DNA of 64,000 bases from Pelagomonas calceolata (taxonomy: Eukaryota > Sar > Pelagophyceae > Pelagomonadales > Pelagomonadaceae): positions 4,650,001-4,714,000 of the forward strand of contig CAKKNE010000004.1 in the NCBI GenBank assembly GCA_918797485.1. The letters are read 5' to 3'. The notes beneath the pieces are model-generated. The model had not been told where the DNA came from and did no database searches. It was given only the letters and a program-made list of their open reading frames with translations. This document shows, piece after piece, positions 26,771-37,400 of the stretch. The translations under genes and the position numbers were made by a program. Within the stretch, counting starts at the first letter, position 1, and the number at the start of each line of letters is the position of its first letter.

Positions 26771-28719
26771 ATGAATGCCCTGATGCAAGGGCTCGGCTGC
26801 CTCGGTTGCCTCGACGGCTCCAGCGACGGCGACGCGTGCGAGGCGCCCGCGCCCCAGCCGCTGGCAGCACCAGCACGCGTCGTCGAGACGGAGCTGCGCG
26901 CCAGGGACGACGGCACGCGCAACTACCGCCTCGAGCGGCGCGCCGTCGCGTGGGCGTGCGAGGACGCCGTGCGGCGCTGCGCGAACGCTGCCGTCGACGC
27001 GGCGCTCGACGAATCGCTGCGCGACGCCCTCGACGCGCGGCTCGGGCTCAAGGACGAGATGGCGGCCTGCGGCCTCGCCGAGGGCGAGCTGCCCCTCGCG
27101 TTCGGGTCGTCGCGCCGGCCGCGGCGCCAGCCCAAGAAGAAGAAGCGCAAGAAGGCGCCGGGCCCGTCGCGCCTCGCCGACGCGCCGAACCCGCAGCGCG
27201 GCGTCGACGACAAGTACTGGGCCCAGCGCTTCCACTACTTCTCGCTCTACGACTGCGGCATTCAGTTGGATGCCGAGAGCTGGTACTCGGTCACGCCCGA
27301 GAAGATCGCGCTGGCCATCGCGGCGCGGTGCCGGCCGACGGACGTGGTGGTGGACGCGTTCTGCGGCTGCGGCGGCAACGCCATCGCGCTCGCGCGGCGC
27401 TGCCGCCACGTGATCGCCATCGACATCGACGCGGCGAAGGTCGAGAAGGCGCGGCGCAACGCGCGCATCTACGGCGTGGCCGTGGACTTCGTGGTCGGCG
27501 ACGCTTTGGTACTGTTGAAGACGCTCCGGGCGGACGTGTGCTTCCTGAGCCCGCCGTGGGGCGGGCCCGGCTACGGCGAAGACTTCCGGCTCGAGGCGAT
27601 CGACGTCCAGGGCGTCGATGGGTTTGGATTACTGCGGCTGGCGGCGGCGTGCGCCCCGCGCGTGGCCTACTACCTGCCGCGGACGCTGTCCGTGAAGGAG
27701 GCGGCGCGCCTCGCGCCCATCGTCGAGGTCGAGAGCCAGTACCTCAATGACAAGCTCAAGGCGAAGACGGTGTACATCGGCTTCGAGGAGGCGGTGCCCG
27801 TGGTCGCGTCCCTCGACGGGGTCGCCGACGCTCTATCAACGATCGGCTGCGCCCAGCTCCTCGTGGACGACGACCTGCGCGCACACAACGCCGCGGCATC
27901 AGAGCTGTGGCACGCGTTCTTTGCCGCGGACGAGGCGCACCGCCGCCAATTCGCGCTGGCCGATGGCGCGGACAGCGGCGGCTACCACTCTTCTGGAATG
28001 CTCGGCCGCTACAACGCGCACCGGTCGGGCGTCATCTACGAACATGATGAGGCGGTGCCTCAGCTCGTTGAGGGCGTGGCCTTCGTCGAGCGCGTCGAGG
28101 CCTGGCGCGGGGCCGTGACGGCGCTCGCGCGCGACGTGCTCGGGGCCGTCGCCGCGCGGCGCGGAGCGCCGGCCGATATGTTCGCGGCGGGCGGCGCCTT
28201 CGACGCGCGCGCGGCGGGGCGGTTTCATGTCAAGAGGACGCACGCCGGCGCCGCGCGCGTGCTGCTGCCGGCGCACCGCGACCCGAGCACGCTGAGCCTT
28301 ATTGTGCACTTCTCGGCGCCGCCGACGGGCCTCGAGGTGCGGACGCCGCGCGGCTGGGCGCGCTGCGCGCGCACGGGGCCCGGCGTCGTCACGGTCCTCG
28401 CGGGCTCCGTCCTCGCGGCGGCGCTGCCCGGGGTCCCGGCCTGCGTGGAATCAAAATTTCACAGCGCCTACTCGATGGCGTGGCGGCGCCGATACCTCGC
28501 CGCTCGCACTGATTGGTTTCCACACAGATCCCGGCGCCGACGCACCGCGTCGTCGCGGACTGGGAAGAGGACGACCGGAGCCCCCGCCTCGCGGCGACGT
28601 TCTTCTGCGAGCCCCGGCCGGACGCGCGCATGGCCGACGTCGCCGGCGACACGTCCGACGCGCCGACGTACGCGACCTGGCGCGCGCGCAGCTACAAGAA
28701 GTACCTCAAGAAGCCCTAA
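26771..28719 (+). CDS. Trimethylguanosine synthase (TGS1) fused to a 2OG-Fe(II) oxygenase domain, one introner
   Basis: Exon 1 26771-28432, exon 2 28528-28719, phase 0, 617 residues. Residues 130-320: KYWAQRFHYFSLYDCGIQLD, WYSVTPEKIA, VVVDAFCGCGGNAIALA (SAM motif I) and FLSPPWGGPGY (catalytic motif IV with the guanine-stacking Trp), all diagnostic of TGS1, which converts m7G caps of snRNA/snoRNA to m2,2,7G. Residues 390-617 look like an isopenicillin-N-synthase-type 2OG oxygenase: HRDPSTLSLIVHF (first His and Asp, about residue 502), GVVTVLAGSVLAAALPG, and in exon 2 APTHRVV (distal His, about residue 560) and RLAATFF (2OG Arg). The intron separates HxD from the distal His, so only the spliced form has a full iron site. 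The fusion is unusual. Confidence 0.85.
28433..28527 (+). mobile_element. Introner in the TGS1-oxygenase gene
   Basis: 95 nt. Begins GTCCCGGC then CTGCGTGGAATCAAAATTTC and ends TGATTGGTTTCCACACAG before ATCCCGGC; target duplication 7 of 8. The inside keeps ACTCGATGGCGTGG. Not a multiple of three. Orientation B. Confidence 0.88.
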
Positions 28720-28752
28720 TGATGTGTCTGTTAAAACTTGGATAATGTCGAA

Positions 28753-29688
28753 TCACGCCCGCGCCTTGGCCCACGCCCTCTCACACGCTGGTTGGAGCAC
28801 GGCCATGAGCGCGCCGCCGCAGCCGAGGTGGAGCGACTTGAAGCCGACGCCCGCCCAGAGGCCCCGCGCGCCGCGCGCCGACACGACGGATCGTCCGGCC
28901 GCCAAAGCGTGCGCGAGGCCCGGCGCGCGCGTGACCGCTTCGCCGCCCGAGACCCAGGCACCGATGAGCTCCTTCTGCGCGACGGAGCGGCAGACGTCGA
29001 AGGGGCAGTTCGCCACGGCGCCGAGGACGCCGGCCCCGAGGCCCGCGCAGAACGTGGCCCCCGGCAGCGCGCCGAAGGCCTCCGCGAACGCCGGGCGCGA
29101 CGCGAAGTAGACGGCCGTCCAGACGGCCTGGCGGCACTGCAGCGCGCAGTAGCCCGCGTAGAGCGCCGCCGGGCCCGCCGCCGCCGTCAGCGCCGCCGCC
29201 GCCTTTTGCAACTGGTTGTCGAAGGCCGGCGCGGCCTTGAGCGCGTCGAGCTGCAGCGCGAGCTTGCCCGTCTCGAGGGGCGTGCAGAGCGCCATCTCGG
29301 GGAACGTCGCCAGCGCGCCCGCCGCGGCCCGCGACGCCGCCGAGCCGGCCGCCGGCGCGCGGTCGTAGAGCAGCCGGTGCGCCACGGGGAAGCCGCCGAA
29401 CTTGAGCACGCGCGAGAGCGTGCCCTTGGCGACCTCGGGCGCCAGGCCCTGGGAGAACTTGGCCACGGCGGCCCGCAGGCCCAGCTTCGCCGCGTCGGCA
29501 CTCGCTGCGGACGACATGCGCGCCGCGCGGAGGAAGTCGAGCGGGTACGTCGCCGTCGCCGTGATGGCGCTCGCGACCAGCAAAGGTGGGAGAACATCGA
29601 TGGCTCTGGGTGGCGGCTTGGCTTTTGATGATGTTTTTGCTGCGGATGCGTGCGCAAGGCAGGCGAAGACGAAGTGGCGGCGGCGCAT
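28753..29688 (-). CDS. Mitochondrial carrier family transporter
   Basis: Single exon; the ATG at 29688 gives 311 residues, typical for the family. Three Px[DE]xx[RK] signatures mark three repeats: PLDFLRAAR, PLETGKLAL and PFDVCRSVA. Six hydrophobic segments alternate with them (for example LLVASAITATATYPL, AGLGAGVLGAVANCPF). The N-terminal RRRHFVFACLAHASA may be a targeting peptide for mitochondrion or plastid. Substrate cannot be read from the sequence. Tail-to-tail with the TGS1 fusion gene (33 bp between stops). Confidence 0.82.
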   Translation of the reverse strand: MRRRHFVFACLAHASAAKTSSKAKPPPRAIDVLPPLLVASAITATATYPLDFLRAARMSSAASADAAKLGLRAAVAKFSQGLAPEVAKGTLSRVLKFGGFPVAHRLLYDRAPAAGSAASRAAAGALATFPEMALCTPLETGKLALQLDALKAAPAFDNQLQKAAAALTAAAGPAALYAGYCALQCRQAVWTAVYFASRPAFAEAFGALPGATFCAGLGAGVLGAVANCPFDVCRSVAQKELIGAWVSGGEAVTRAPGLAHALAAGRSVVSARGARGLWAGVGFKSLHLGCGGALMAVLQPACERAWAKARA

Positions 29689-29811
29689 TGTTGCAGCAGT
29701 TGCAGCACCGCTCGCAGCGTTAGCTCGAAGCCTCGTTCGGCTGGTTCGGCTGTTCTTTTGCAAATAAGAATCGCTCTCCCTCAGCTCAGCAGAGTGCTGC
29801 ACCTCCTTTGG

Positions 29812-29830
29812 GCTAGAGCAGTTATCTAGC
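29812..29830. repeat. GCTAG...CTAGC inverted repeat
   Basis: GCTAG 29812-29816 and CTAGC 29826-29830 around AGCAGTTAT. 124 bp upstream of the carrier start. Confidence 0.6.
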
Positions 29831-30098
29831 GTTTAGCCCCCAACCCGTTATCCTTTTATTGCTTAGCAGAGGATAAACTGAACGGGACGACCAGTCCCTC
29901 GTTTGGGCAGCAAGCTTTTGCTAGAGCTCGAGCTCCAGAGTTGATGCCTGCCAATCCGCGAGCCGACTTCAGCCGCTATAACTGGACTCAAGCATTCGTA
30001 TGGTTGCGCGAGTTTCGCATCTTGTCCTTCAATCAGTTTCTTCAACCGCATCCATCCGTGCGGCAAAAAGTGCTCGGCGCACACAGCTGCGGCAGGAC

Positions 30099-30190
30099 GG
30101 GAGGAGCAACACAGCTTAAGCACGCGTGCAGCAGCACAGGTGGAACAACACAGCTTAAACACGCGTGCAGCAGCACAGGAGGACCAACAC
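30099..30190. repeat. 39-bp tandem repeat (about 2.3 copies) in the 5' region of the MgtE-type gene
   Basis: Units share ACAACACAGCTTAAxCACGC and GTGCAGCAGCACAGG. Copies begin near 30099 and 30138, with a partial third near 30177. Each unit has an EcoP-like ACGCGT centre. It ends about 25 bp before the ATG, so it is transcribed or promoter-proximal. Confidence 0.7.
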
Positions 30191-30214
30191 ACAGCAAGAA
30201 GCACAAAAACCACA

Positions 30215-31339
30215 ATGCCAGCAAAGGGGCGGAGGAGACGCGCCATCGCATGCCTCGCCGCCGCCGCGCCGACGACCAAGGCGTTGCGCCTCGGCGGGCT
30301 GCGCCGGCCGCGGCCGCCTCCGTCGATCCCGCGGGCCGGCGCCGAGACGGTGGCTGAACACATCGCCGAGGACCCGCGGCACACAGAGGCGATGCGCGAG
30401 GAGGTCGTCGTGTCGTCGGCGATGACGGCGCGCGAGTGCGTACGGCGCGTGCGGGAAGCGCCGGCGAGCTGGGGCCGGTCGGGCCGCGTCTGGGTGAACG
30501 GCCAGGACGGGCGCTTCGCCGGCTACGTCGGCGCGTCGCAGCTCTTGCTGGCCGAGCCGGACGCGTCGCTCGCGTTTCTCGCGAAGCCGCCGGAAGCCGT
30601 GCTGCGCGCGGACGAGGATTTAGATGATGCGCTGGCAAGGGTCGTAAACCGGGGCGGTAGCGGCGCGTTGCCCGTCGTCGACTCGAACGGCGCGCTCGTC
30701 GGCGCGCTCGCGCCGGGCGAGGTCATGGTCGAGCTCGAGCAGGCGGTGACCGAAGACGTCGCTCGCTACGCCGCCACGGGCGCGGGCGAGTCGTACTTCG
30801 GGTCGCGCATCCAAGACCTGGTCTGCGCGCGCGGCGCGTGGCTCGCGGCGCTGCTCGTGCTGCAGTCGGCCTCGTCCGTGGTCCTGGGCAAGTTCGAGGG
30901 CCTGCTGCAGCGGCACCTCGCCCTGGCCCTGTTCCTGACGATGCTGACGGGCACCGCGGGCAACGCGGGCAACCAGACCTCGGCGTTGGTTATCCGGGGC
31001 CTCGCGACGGGCGAAATTCGCGCCGGGCGCGACTGGCGGCGGGTGCTCTGGCGGGAGACGCGAGTGGCGCTGCCCCTCTCGATCGCGCTCGGCCTCGCGG
31101 CGTTCGGCCGGGTTGTGGCCGCCGTACCGGGAAGAATGGCGGTACGGACGGCTGGCGTCGTCGCTTTTGCCACGACGTCGACGATCCTCGCCGCGATTTT
31201 GGTGGGCGTCGGGGCGCCGCTGCTCCTGGACGCGGTCGGCGTAGACCCTTGCAACTGTGCTTCGCCGGCGCTGGCGACGGCGGTCGACCTCCTCGGCGTC
31301 GTGTTTCTCTGCGTCACGGGGCAGCGGTTCCTGAAATAA
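30215..31339 (+). CDS. MgtE/SLC41-type Mg2+ transporter with CBS domains
   Basis: Single exon; the ATG at 30215 gives 374 residues. The N-terminal 40 residues are Arg/Ala-rich and may target an organelle. Residues 65-190 look like a pair of CBS domains (EDLDDALARVVNRGGSGALP, VVDSNGALVGALAPGEVM). The membrane part has LTGTAGNAGNQTSALVIRGL, the MgtE pore signature, and four or five hydrophobic segments, a half-size membrane domain as in bacterial MgtE. Role: gated Mg2+ entry or distribution, possibly in a plastid or mitochondrion. Confidence 0.87.
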   Translation: MPAKGRRRRAIACLAAAAPTTKALRLGGLRRPRPPPSIPRAGAETVAEHIAEDPRHTEAMREEVVVSSAMTARECVRRVREAPASWGRSGRVWVNGQDGRFAGYVGASQLLLAEPDASLAFLAKPPEAVLRADEDLDDALARVVNRGGSGALPVVDSNGALVGALAPGEVMVELEQAVTEDVARYAATGAGESYFGSRIQDLVCARGAWLAALLVLQSASSVVLGKFEGLLQRHLALALFLTMLTGTAGNAGNQTSALVIRGLATGEIRAGRDWRRVLWRETRVALPLSIALGLAAFGRVVAAVPGRMAVRTAGVVAFATTSTILAAILVGVGAPLLLDAVGVDPCNCASPALATAVDLLGVVFLCVTGQRFLK

Positions 31340-31366
31340 AATACTACAGTAGATTTAGCCCCCGCG

Positions 31367-31381
31367 GCTAGGCGGCCTAGC
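31367..31381. repeat. GCTAG...CTAGC perfect palindrome between convergent genes
   Basis: GCTAGG CGG CCTAGC, 15 bp, 28 bp past the MgtE stop. The only exact member of the set not upstream of a start codon; here it could act at transcript 3' ends. Confidence 0.6.
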
Positions 31382-31468
31382 TTTAAGCAAAGATTTATTG
31401 GCGCTCCCCTGCGTGGCGGGCACTACTGGCAAGTCCACTAGCACTGTTTACTAGTAGTAGGTTTAGGC

Positions 31469-34400
31469 TCAGAGCTCGTGCCGCGCGTGCGCATAGCCGT
31501 GCTCGGCGCGCTTCTTCGCCTCTCGCGTCTTTTCATCCGAGCGGGCAATGTGGTCTTTTGCGTCGGATATGTCCTTCTTGCGTCTCTCCGCGGCTCGCTC
31601 GGTGTGCCAGGCGATGCGCCGGTGCACGCGCGCGGTGGCGTTCCAGAACGCCCCGACTGCCCTTGACCGGCGCTGGAAAATGATCCTCGGCTTCGAGGCC
31701 GAGCGCGGCACGGCGGCGGTGACGTTTGGGGGCTCGGGCGGCGGCCCGCCCTCGACGACGACCTCCGCCGTGATAGAGTTGGTCTGGATGGTCGAGAAGG
31801 CGGAGCTTGAATTCGTCCCGTTCCCGGTAAAGTTGGCGGCAGCACTTTCTATGGCACTGTCCACGTCGGTGGGCGTCGCCTCCGAGAGGCTTTCGCTCGC
31901 CCACGTCGCGCTCGCCGCGTCGACCGTGATCGTGTACTCCACGTTGACGCCTCCAGAGAGCCGGCGCCGACCGCTCGCAACGTCCTCCGCCAAACCGCGG
32001 CGGCTGTCGGCCGCGACAGCCATCGCCGCGGCTATCTCCACAGCGAGTCGGCGCCTCGCCGCCGTGATGAGAACAGTGACCTTTTCCTCGGAAACCCCTG
32101 CAATCGCCGCAATCGCAACCACGAAGACGTCTTTGTATTCGAGCGCCACGTCGAGGCTTATACCTTCCACTTTGAGCTGGCCGCTGACGTAGACTGCAGT
32201 CGGATAGGACGTAGGTACCGCCGACGGCATCGATGTCGTCGGTACGGATGACGGTAATGCCGTCGACGGGCTAGGCGTCGGCCGAGGTGATGGCCCGGGC
32301 GTTGGTGAATCGCTCGGTCGAGGTGTCGGCGTTGGCGTGGGTCGCGGCGTCGGCGAGAACACCGGCGAAGCCGTGGGGTTGCCAGGAATCGCCGTCGGCG
32401 CGGGCGTGGGCTTCGGCGTCGGCCGTGGGGTCGGTTGACCCGAAGGAGCGGGTATCGGCACCGCCGTGGGCATCGCGGACGGTTTCGAGGTCGGGACCGG
32501 AGATGGTACTTCGCTGGGCGGTGTCGTCGGAACCGCGGTAGTGGGGAGCGCTGATGGTGCCGGACTCGGCGGCGTCGTTGGGACCGGGCTGGGCACTGAA
32601 GTTGGAACGGGCGTCGAGATGAAAAAAGCCACCTCCGCCTCCGCGACCTCCTCCAGCGTAGCATTGACCTGTGTGGAAATCAACCAGTGCGTCAGGTGCA
32701 CCCGACAATTCTTCACTAAGTCATTTCTCAGCGATGGCGTGGCCGCGCTTGCTCCGTCGGGCGGTGAGGAACTGGGATGCCCACGCCATCGAGCAGGCGT
32801 CGCGTCGATGGCGTGGAGGACGACGATGTGATTCAGCACGAACGCGTCGTAAAATTTTGATTTCCACACAGGCATTGACGTCTACGGATACGCCGTCCAG
32901 CGCATCGAGACGTCGGCCAGACGTTGTCGCGGCCGTCTCGTTGGCCACAGCAGACACCAGCGTCTCTAGGAATTTCCCGTTGCTCACCGCCGTGGTCAGG
33001 TAGTCCGCCGCCTCGTCCAAAACTCCGGCAGCCACCGCGGACGCGTTTTCGGTGCCGTCAATGCGAGCGACTCCGGTATAGGAGATCCCACTGCCTTCAT
33101 CCTCGTCCAGGCGCCGCCCGGCGCTGCTAGCAGTCTGCGCCTTCCCGCGCAGCGCGCGCACGGCCGCCCGCTTTGCCTCGCCGAGGCGCCGCACGGTCCA
33201 CCCGGGCGGCGGCCACTCCGTCGCGCGCCGGCGCCCGGCGGCCCCAGCTTCAATATCGGTCACGTCGGTCAGGTGCGGGCAGAGCCGAAGGATGGTCAGG
33301 GCGAAGGCCCTCCTGAGCATTTCGTTCGCGTTGAACGCGCCCGAGTTCAAGCCGAGGAGCCGCACGCCCGAGGCGACCTGGACCACGGTCTGGATCGGCG
33401 TCGGCAGCGGCGACGGGAGGGGCGACGGCACCATCGTCGGCACGGGCGAGGGAGCCGCCGTGGTCGGCGACGGCGTCGGGACCAGCGTCGGGTGGGACGT
33501 AGGCACCGCCGTGGTCGGCGACGGCGTCGGCACGAGCGTCGGCTGCGGGCTCGGCGCGGCGGTCGTCGGCGCGGCGGTCGTGGGCCCGGGCGTCGGGAGC
33601 AGCGACGGCGCGAGCGTCGGCTCGGCCGTCGGCGCCGCGGAGGGCCGCGCCGACGGCGCGCAGCCGCCGGGGCCCTGCGCGACGCCGCAGGACGTCGCCT
33701 CGCAGGGCGTGCCGTCGAACGCGAGGTTCAGCCGGACGTGCGTGTCGAAGCACCAGCCGAGGTCCTGGTCGAAGGCCGCGGCGTCGCGGAACATGAGCGG
33801 CATCTTCGTCAGCGCGTCGAGCGACCAGTTCCCCAGCGGCCGGTTGAAGCTGGCGGCCTTCATGAACATGCCCGCCGTCGTCTCGACGCGCGTCGGGGCC
33901 CAGCCGTCGAGCTCCCCGTCGAAGGCGTCCGCGCCGCGGAACATCCACGACATGTCCGTGACGTTCTCCACGCGCCAGCGGTCGAGGGGCTGGTTGAAGC
34001 TCGTCGCCGCCGCGAACATGCGCGCCGTGCTCGTGACTTTGTCAACTCGCCAGCCGTTGAGCGGCTGGTTGAACGCCGCGGCGCCGGCGAACATGCGCTC
34101 CATGTCCGTGACCGCGCCGACGGCCCAGCCGTCGAGGGGCCGGTCGAAGGCCAGGGCGCCGGTGAACATCGAGCGCGTGCTCGCGACGCGGTCCACGCGC
34201 CAGGCGCCGACGTCGCGGTTGAAGGCCGCGGCGCCGTCGAACATGTTCTGCATGGCCGTGACGGCGGAGGTGTCCCACGCGCCGACGTCGTCGTTGAAAA
34301 GAGCGGCCTGGGCATGGCGGTGGTCGCACCACGACGCGCAGAACAGCTCGCTCATGTCCGTGACCAGGTGCGTGTCCCACGTCGCGATGTCGCCGTACCG

Positions 34401-37400
34401 GCAGACGGCGACGCGGCGGGCCTCGGTCAACCAGGCCGCGACGGCCGCGCGGAGGCTCGTGTCGTTCATCACCGGCCCGAGGTGCGCGACGCCGCTGCAG
34501 TCCAGCACCGTGGGCGCCGCCGTGACCGTGGGCGCCGGCGATGGCGCGCGGGACGGCGAGCCCGTGTCGTCGTCGAAGCCGGGAAAGTTCGCGTAGCTGT
34601 ACGAATAGCTGAACGACGGGCACTCCTCCGGTACCGCCGTCCCTTCGCGTGTGATCAGGTAGCTTTCGTCGTCGCCGACGTCCTCCATGCACTGGCAGTC
34701 GTTCTGACAATAGCACTCGCCGTCCCCCCAGTCGATGGCCACAAGATCGTCGCCGTGCGCGTCCTCACACATCGTCCAGCAGTCGCCCGGCGAGGTGGAA
34801 CAACCAATGAGCCTATCCAGATCGCTGTAGCACCAGCCCATCGACGAACCATGCGGAATCGATCCGTCGGTTGCCCAGCCGAGGTCGTCCGCCACCGTGA
34901 CGTTGCTGCAGTCAGGGCACATTTCTACCGTGAAATTGCCCTTGAACGCCATCGGTCCGAAGGAATGGCACTGTATCTCTCCCCCCGCAGACGCGCACGA
35001 GTCGGGGTCTTCGCACTCGCAATGGCTCCAGTCGGAGCCCGAGTAGTAATCGCATCCGTGCGCGGCGCAATCCTCCTCGGACATCAACCAGGGCTGGAAA
35101 TTGTCCGTGTCTCCGCACCAGCACCAATCGTCTGCGTCATCGACGCATTCGCACTGCTCGAAACATATGCAAGCTCCGTGGTCGGTGTCCCAGGCCATGG
35201 CGTCGTAGCCCGCAGCGTCGCAGGCCTCGATGCACGCCTCGCGCGAGGGCATGTAACCGACCTCATGATCGTCTTTTGAGTCGTCGCAGGCGCCCGCGGG
35301 GCCGGTTCGCCAGTGATCGGCCGCCGTGGGCGCAGGCGTGACGGTCGGCGCTGTCGAGACCGTGGGCGCGGTCGACGGCGTGGCCCCACCGCACGCGCGG
35401 AAGACCGGGCCGGCCGGGCTCGCGGGGTCCAGAAGGACGAGCATATTCGGTTCCGGGCCCACGAACCAGTCCCAGCAAGTGGCCGTGGTGAAGTCGCCCC
35501 AGCCAAGAACGAGGTGCGGGGCATCATGCGGCGAAATTGTCCCGTCGCCGTTGACGACCCAGCTCCCGGGGGAGCCCACATTCCCGAGCGCTATCGCTCT
35601 GGCCCCCGGCGCATAGTCTTGGCAGTTCACGTGCAGACCGACGTTGATGAGGAAATCCTCCTCGATGTGCGGTGGCCGCGTCGCGTCCGTAGTCCACTCG
35701 TCCGGCATCTCCGGGAAACTTATGCCCCCGTCCGTGCTGCTATGAAGCATCTTCGTGCCCTCCGTCGGGTCCACGGCGAAGAAGTGGTTGCTGTGCACGT
35801 TTCCGCCCTCATCGGGGTGGTAGTTTCTGTCGGCATCATTCAAGCCCACCGAGAACTCCACGCCATTTGACTCCGCCACCAGGTAGAACTCCTGGCCGGC
35901 GATGTACTGGCAGTGAGCGGGCATGCCGTCGCCGCAGTCGTCGTACCAGCACTCCTCCACCGCCTGCTCGACGCCGTCGTAGTAGTAGGTCGCCGTGACG
36001 CCCTGGCCGTAGCTGTACGAGTAGCTGTGCGAGTACGAGTACGAGTACGAACCATCAGGACCGTGTAGCTTGCAAGTGATCAGGCCGCCCGTGGCCGCCG
36101 TGAGGTCGTACATCGCGCAGTCGCCGCACGAGGCGCAGCCCTCGCCGCTCATCACCGTCCCGTCGTCGAGGCACTTCACGGAGTGCCAGCCCGGGGTACA
36201 CTCATCGTCCTCGTCCACGTCCACGTCGCAGTCGACGGCAAGCGCGTAGTTGCCCGCCGCGCCCGCGTCGCGCTCTTGGTCGGTGTCGCAGTCCCCCCTG
36301 TCTGAGTAGCCGGTGACCTGAAGCACGTACGTTTCGCCGGCCTGGAGCCGCTGGGAGGTCCAGACGTCCTCGAGGTTCCCGCGGCTACCGGTGCTCTCGC
36401 AGATTTCCTGGCCAGGGTCGTCCCAATCGCCGATGAGCTCCACTTCGCCAGCGTGCGGCGCGGGCGATCGGAGGCAGGTGTCCGCCTCGTGGTCGACGAC
36501 GTCGTAGAGGTAGAGCATGGTGTCGTAGTCGGAGCCGCAGGTCGAAAAGTGGTAGTAGGCCGTCTCGGAGGGCGTGATCAAATAGAAGTGGTCGGGCGCG
36601 TCGTTGCCCGAGAGCCAGTGCACCGCGTTCCTCGTGGACCCATATTTAGTCTCACCGCACGCGATATTGTCGACGACGACGGCGCCGGTGAGCGTTGGCG
36701 GGACCGACGGCAGGGATGTCGTGGGTAGCGCGGTCGTGGGGGTCAGCGTTGGCGCCGGCGTGACCGTCGGCGCCGCCGAGACCGTCGGTGCGGGCGACGG
36801 CGCGTCCGTCGGGGTGGCGTGGCCGTAGAGCTGGAGCGTCCACGACACCAAAATGCCCGCTGGACTCGTCTCGTGGGAATGGTCCGAGTACGAGTACGAG
36901 TACGAGTACGAGTCCTGCCCGTCGAGTCGTCGTCGTCCGCCATCGCCCGACCGTCGATCCGCTACGCGGAGCGTGAACGCCCCGGCGTCTGCGGATTCGC
37001 CCCAGTGGCGCAATGTCGTGTACTTGTGATGCGTATAGCTCGTGCCGTGCTCGAGCTTGTCGTCCGTGAGTAACGACGAAACGCCGTTCCGCTCGAGCTC
37101 GATCCTCAGGTCGCCGCGGCGCGGGTGTTCTATAGTCACGTAGACCGCGATCGTTTCGATCACGAAGTCCACCGCGCCGGAAAACTCCGCGGCCGTCGAC
37201 TCGACCCAGTGCTCGGCGCCGTCGTAATCGAGCAACGCCTCGCCGCTCGTCGTCGCGTTGATCACGCTCCTCTCGGCGCCCCACGTCGCCCAGGTCGCCG
37301 CGCGCTCGACGGCGGCAAGCGCGTCGACGAGCCCAAAGCCGTACTTGTAGCTGTGCTTGACGCCCGCCACGTTCGTGGTCCACTGGCCGGTCTCGTCGTC

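Larger units (their letters stand above)
29689..30214. promoter_or_regulatory. Divergent intergenic region with tandem repeat
   Basis: 526 bp between carrier (minus) and MgtE-type (plus) starts. It includes the inverted repeat at 29812-29830 and a 39-bp tandem repeat close to the MgtE start. Confidence 0.5.

Noticed and set aside
33273-35279. Several 200-670 residue plus-strand frames opposite the giant gene
   Set aside because: They are mirror images of repeated GC-rich codons: Arg/Val/Ala-rich, sharing the repeats of the minus strand and lacking independent domains.
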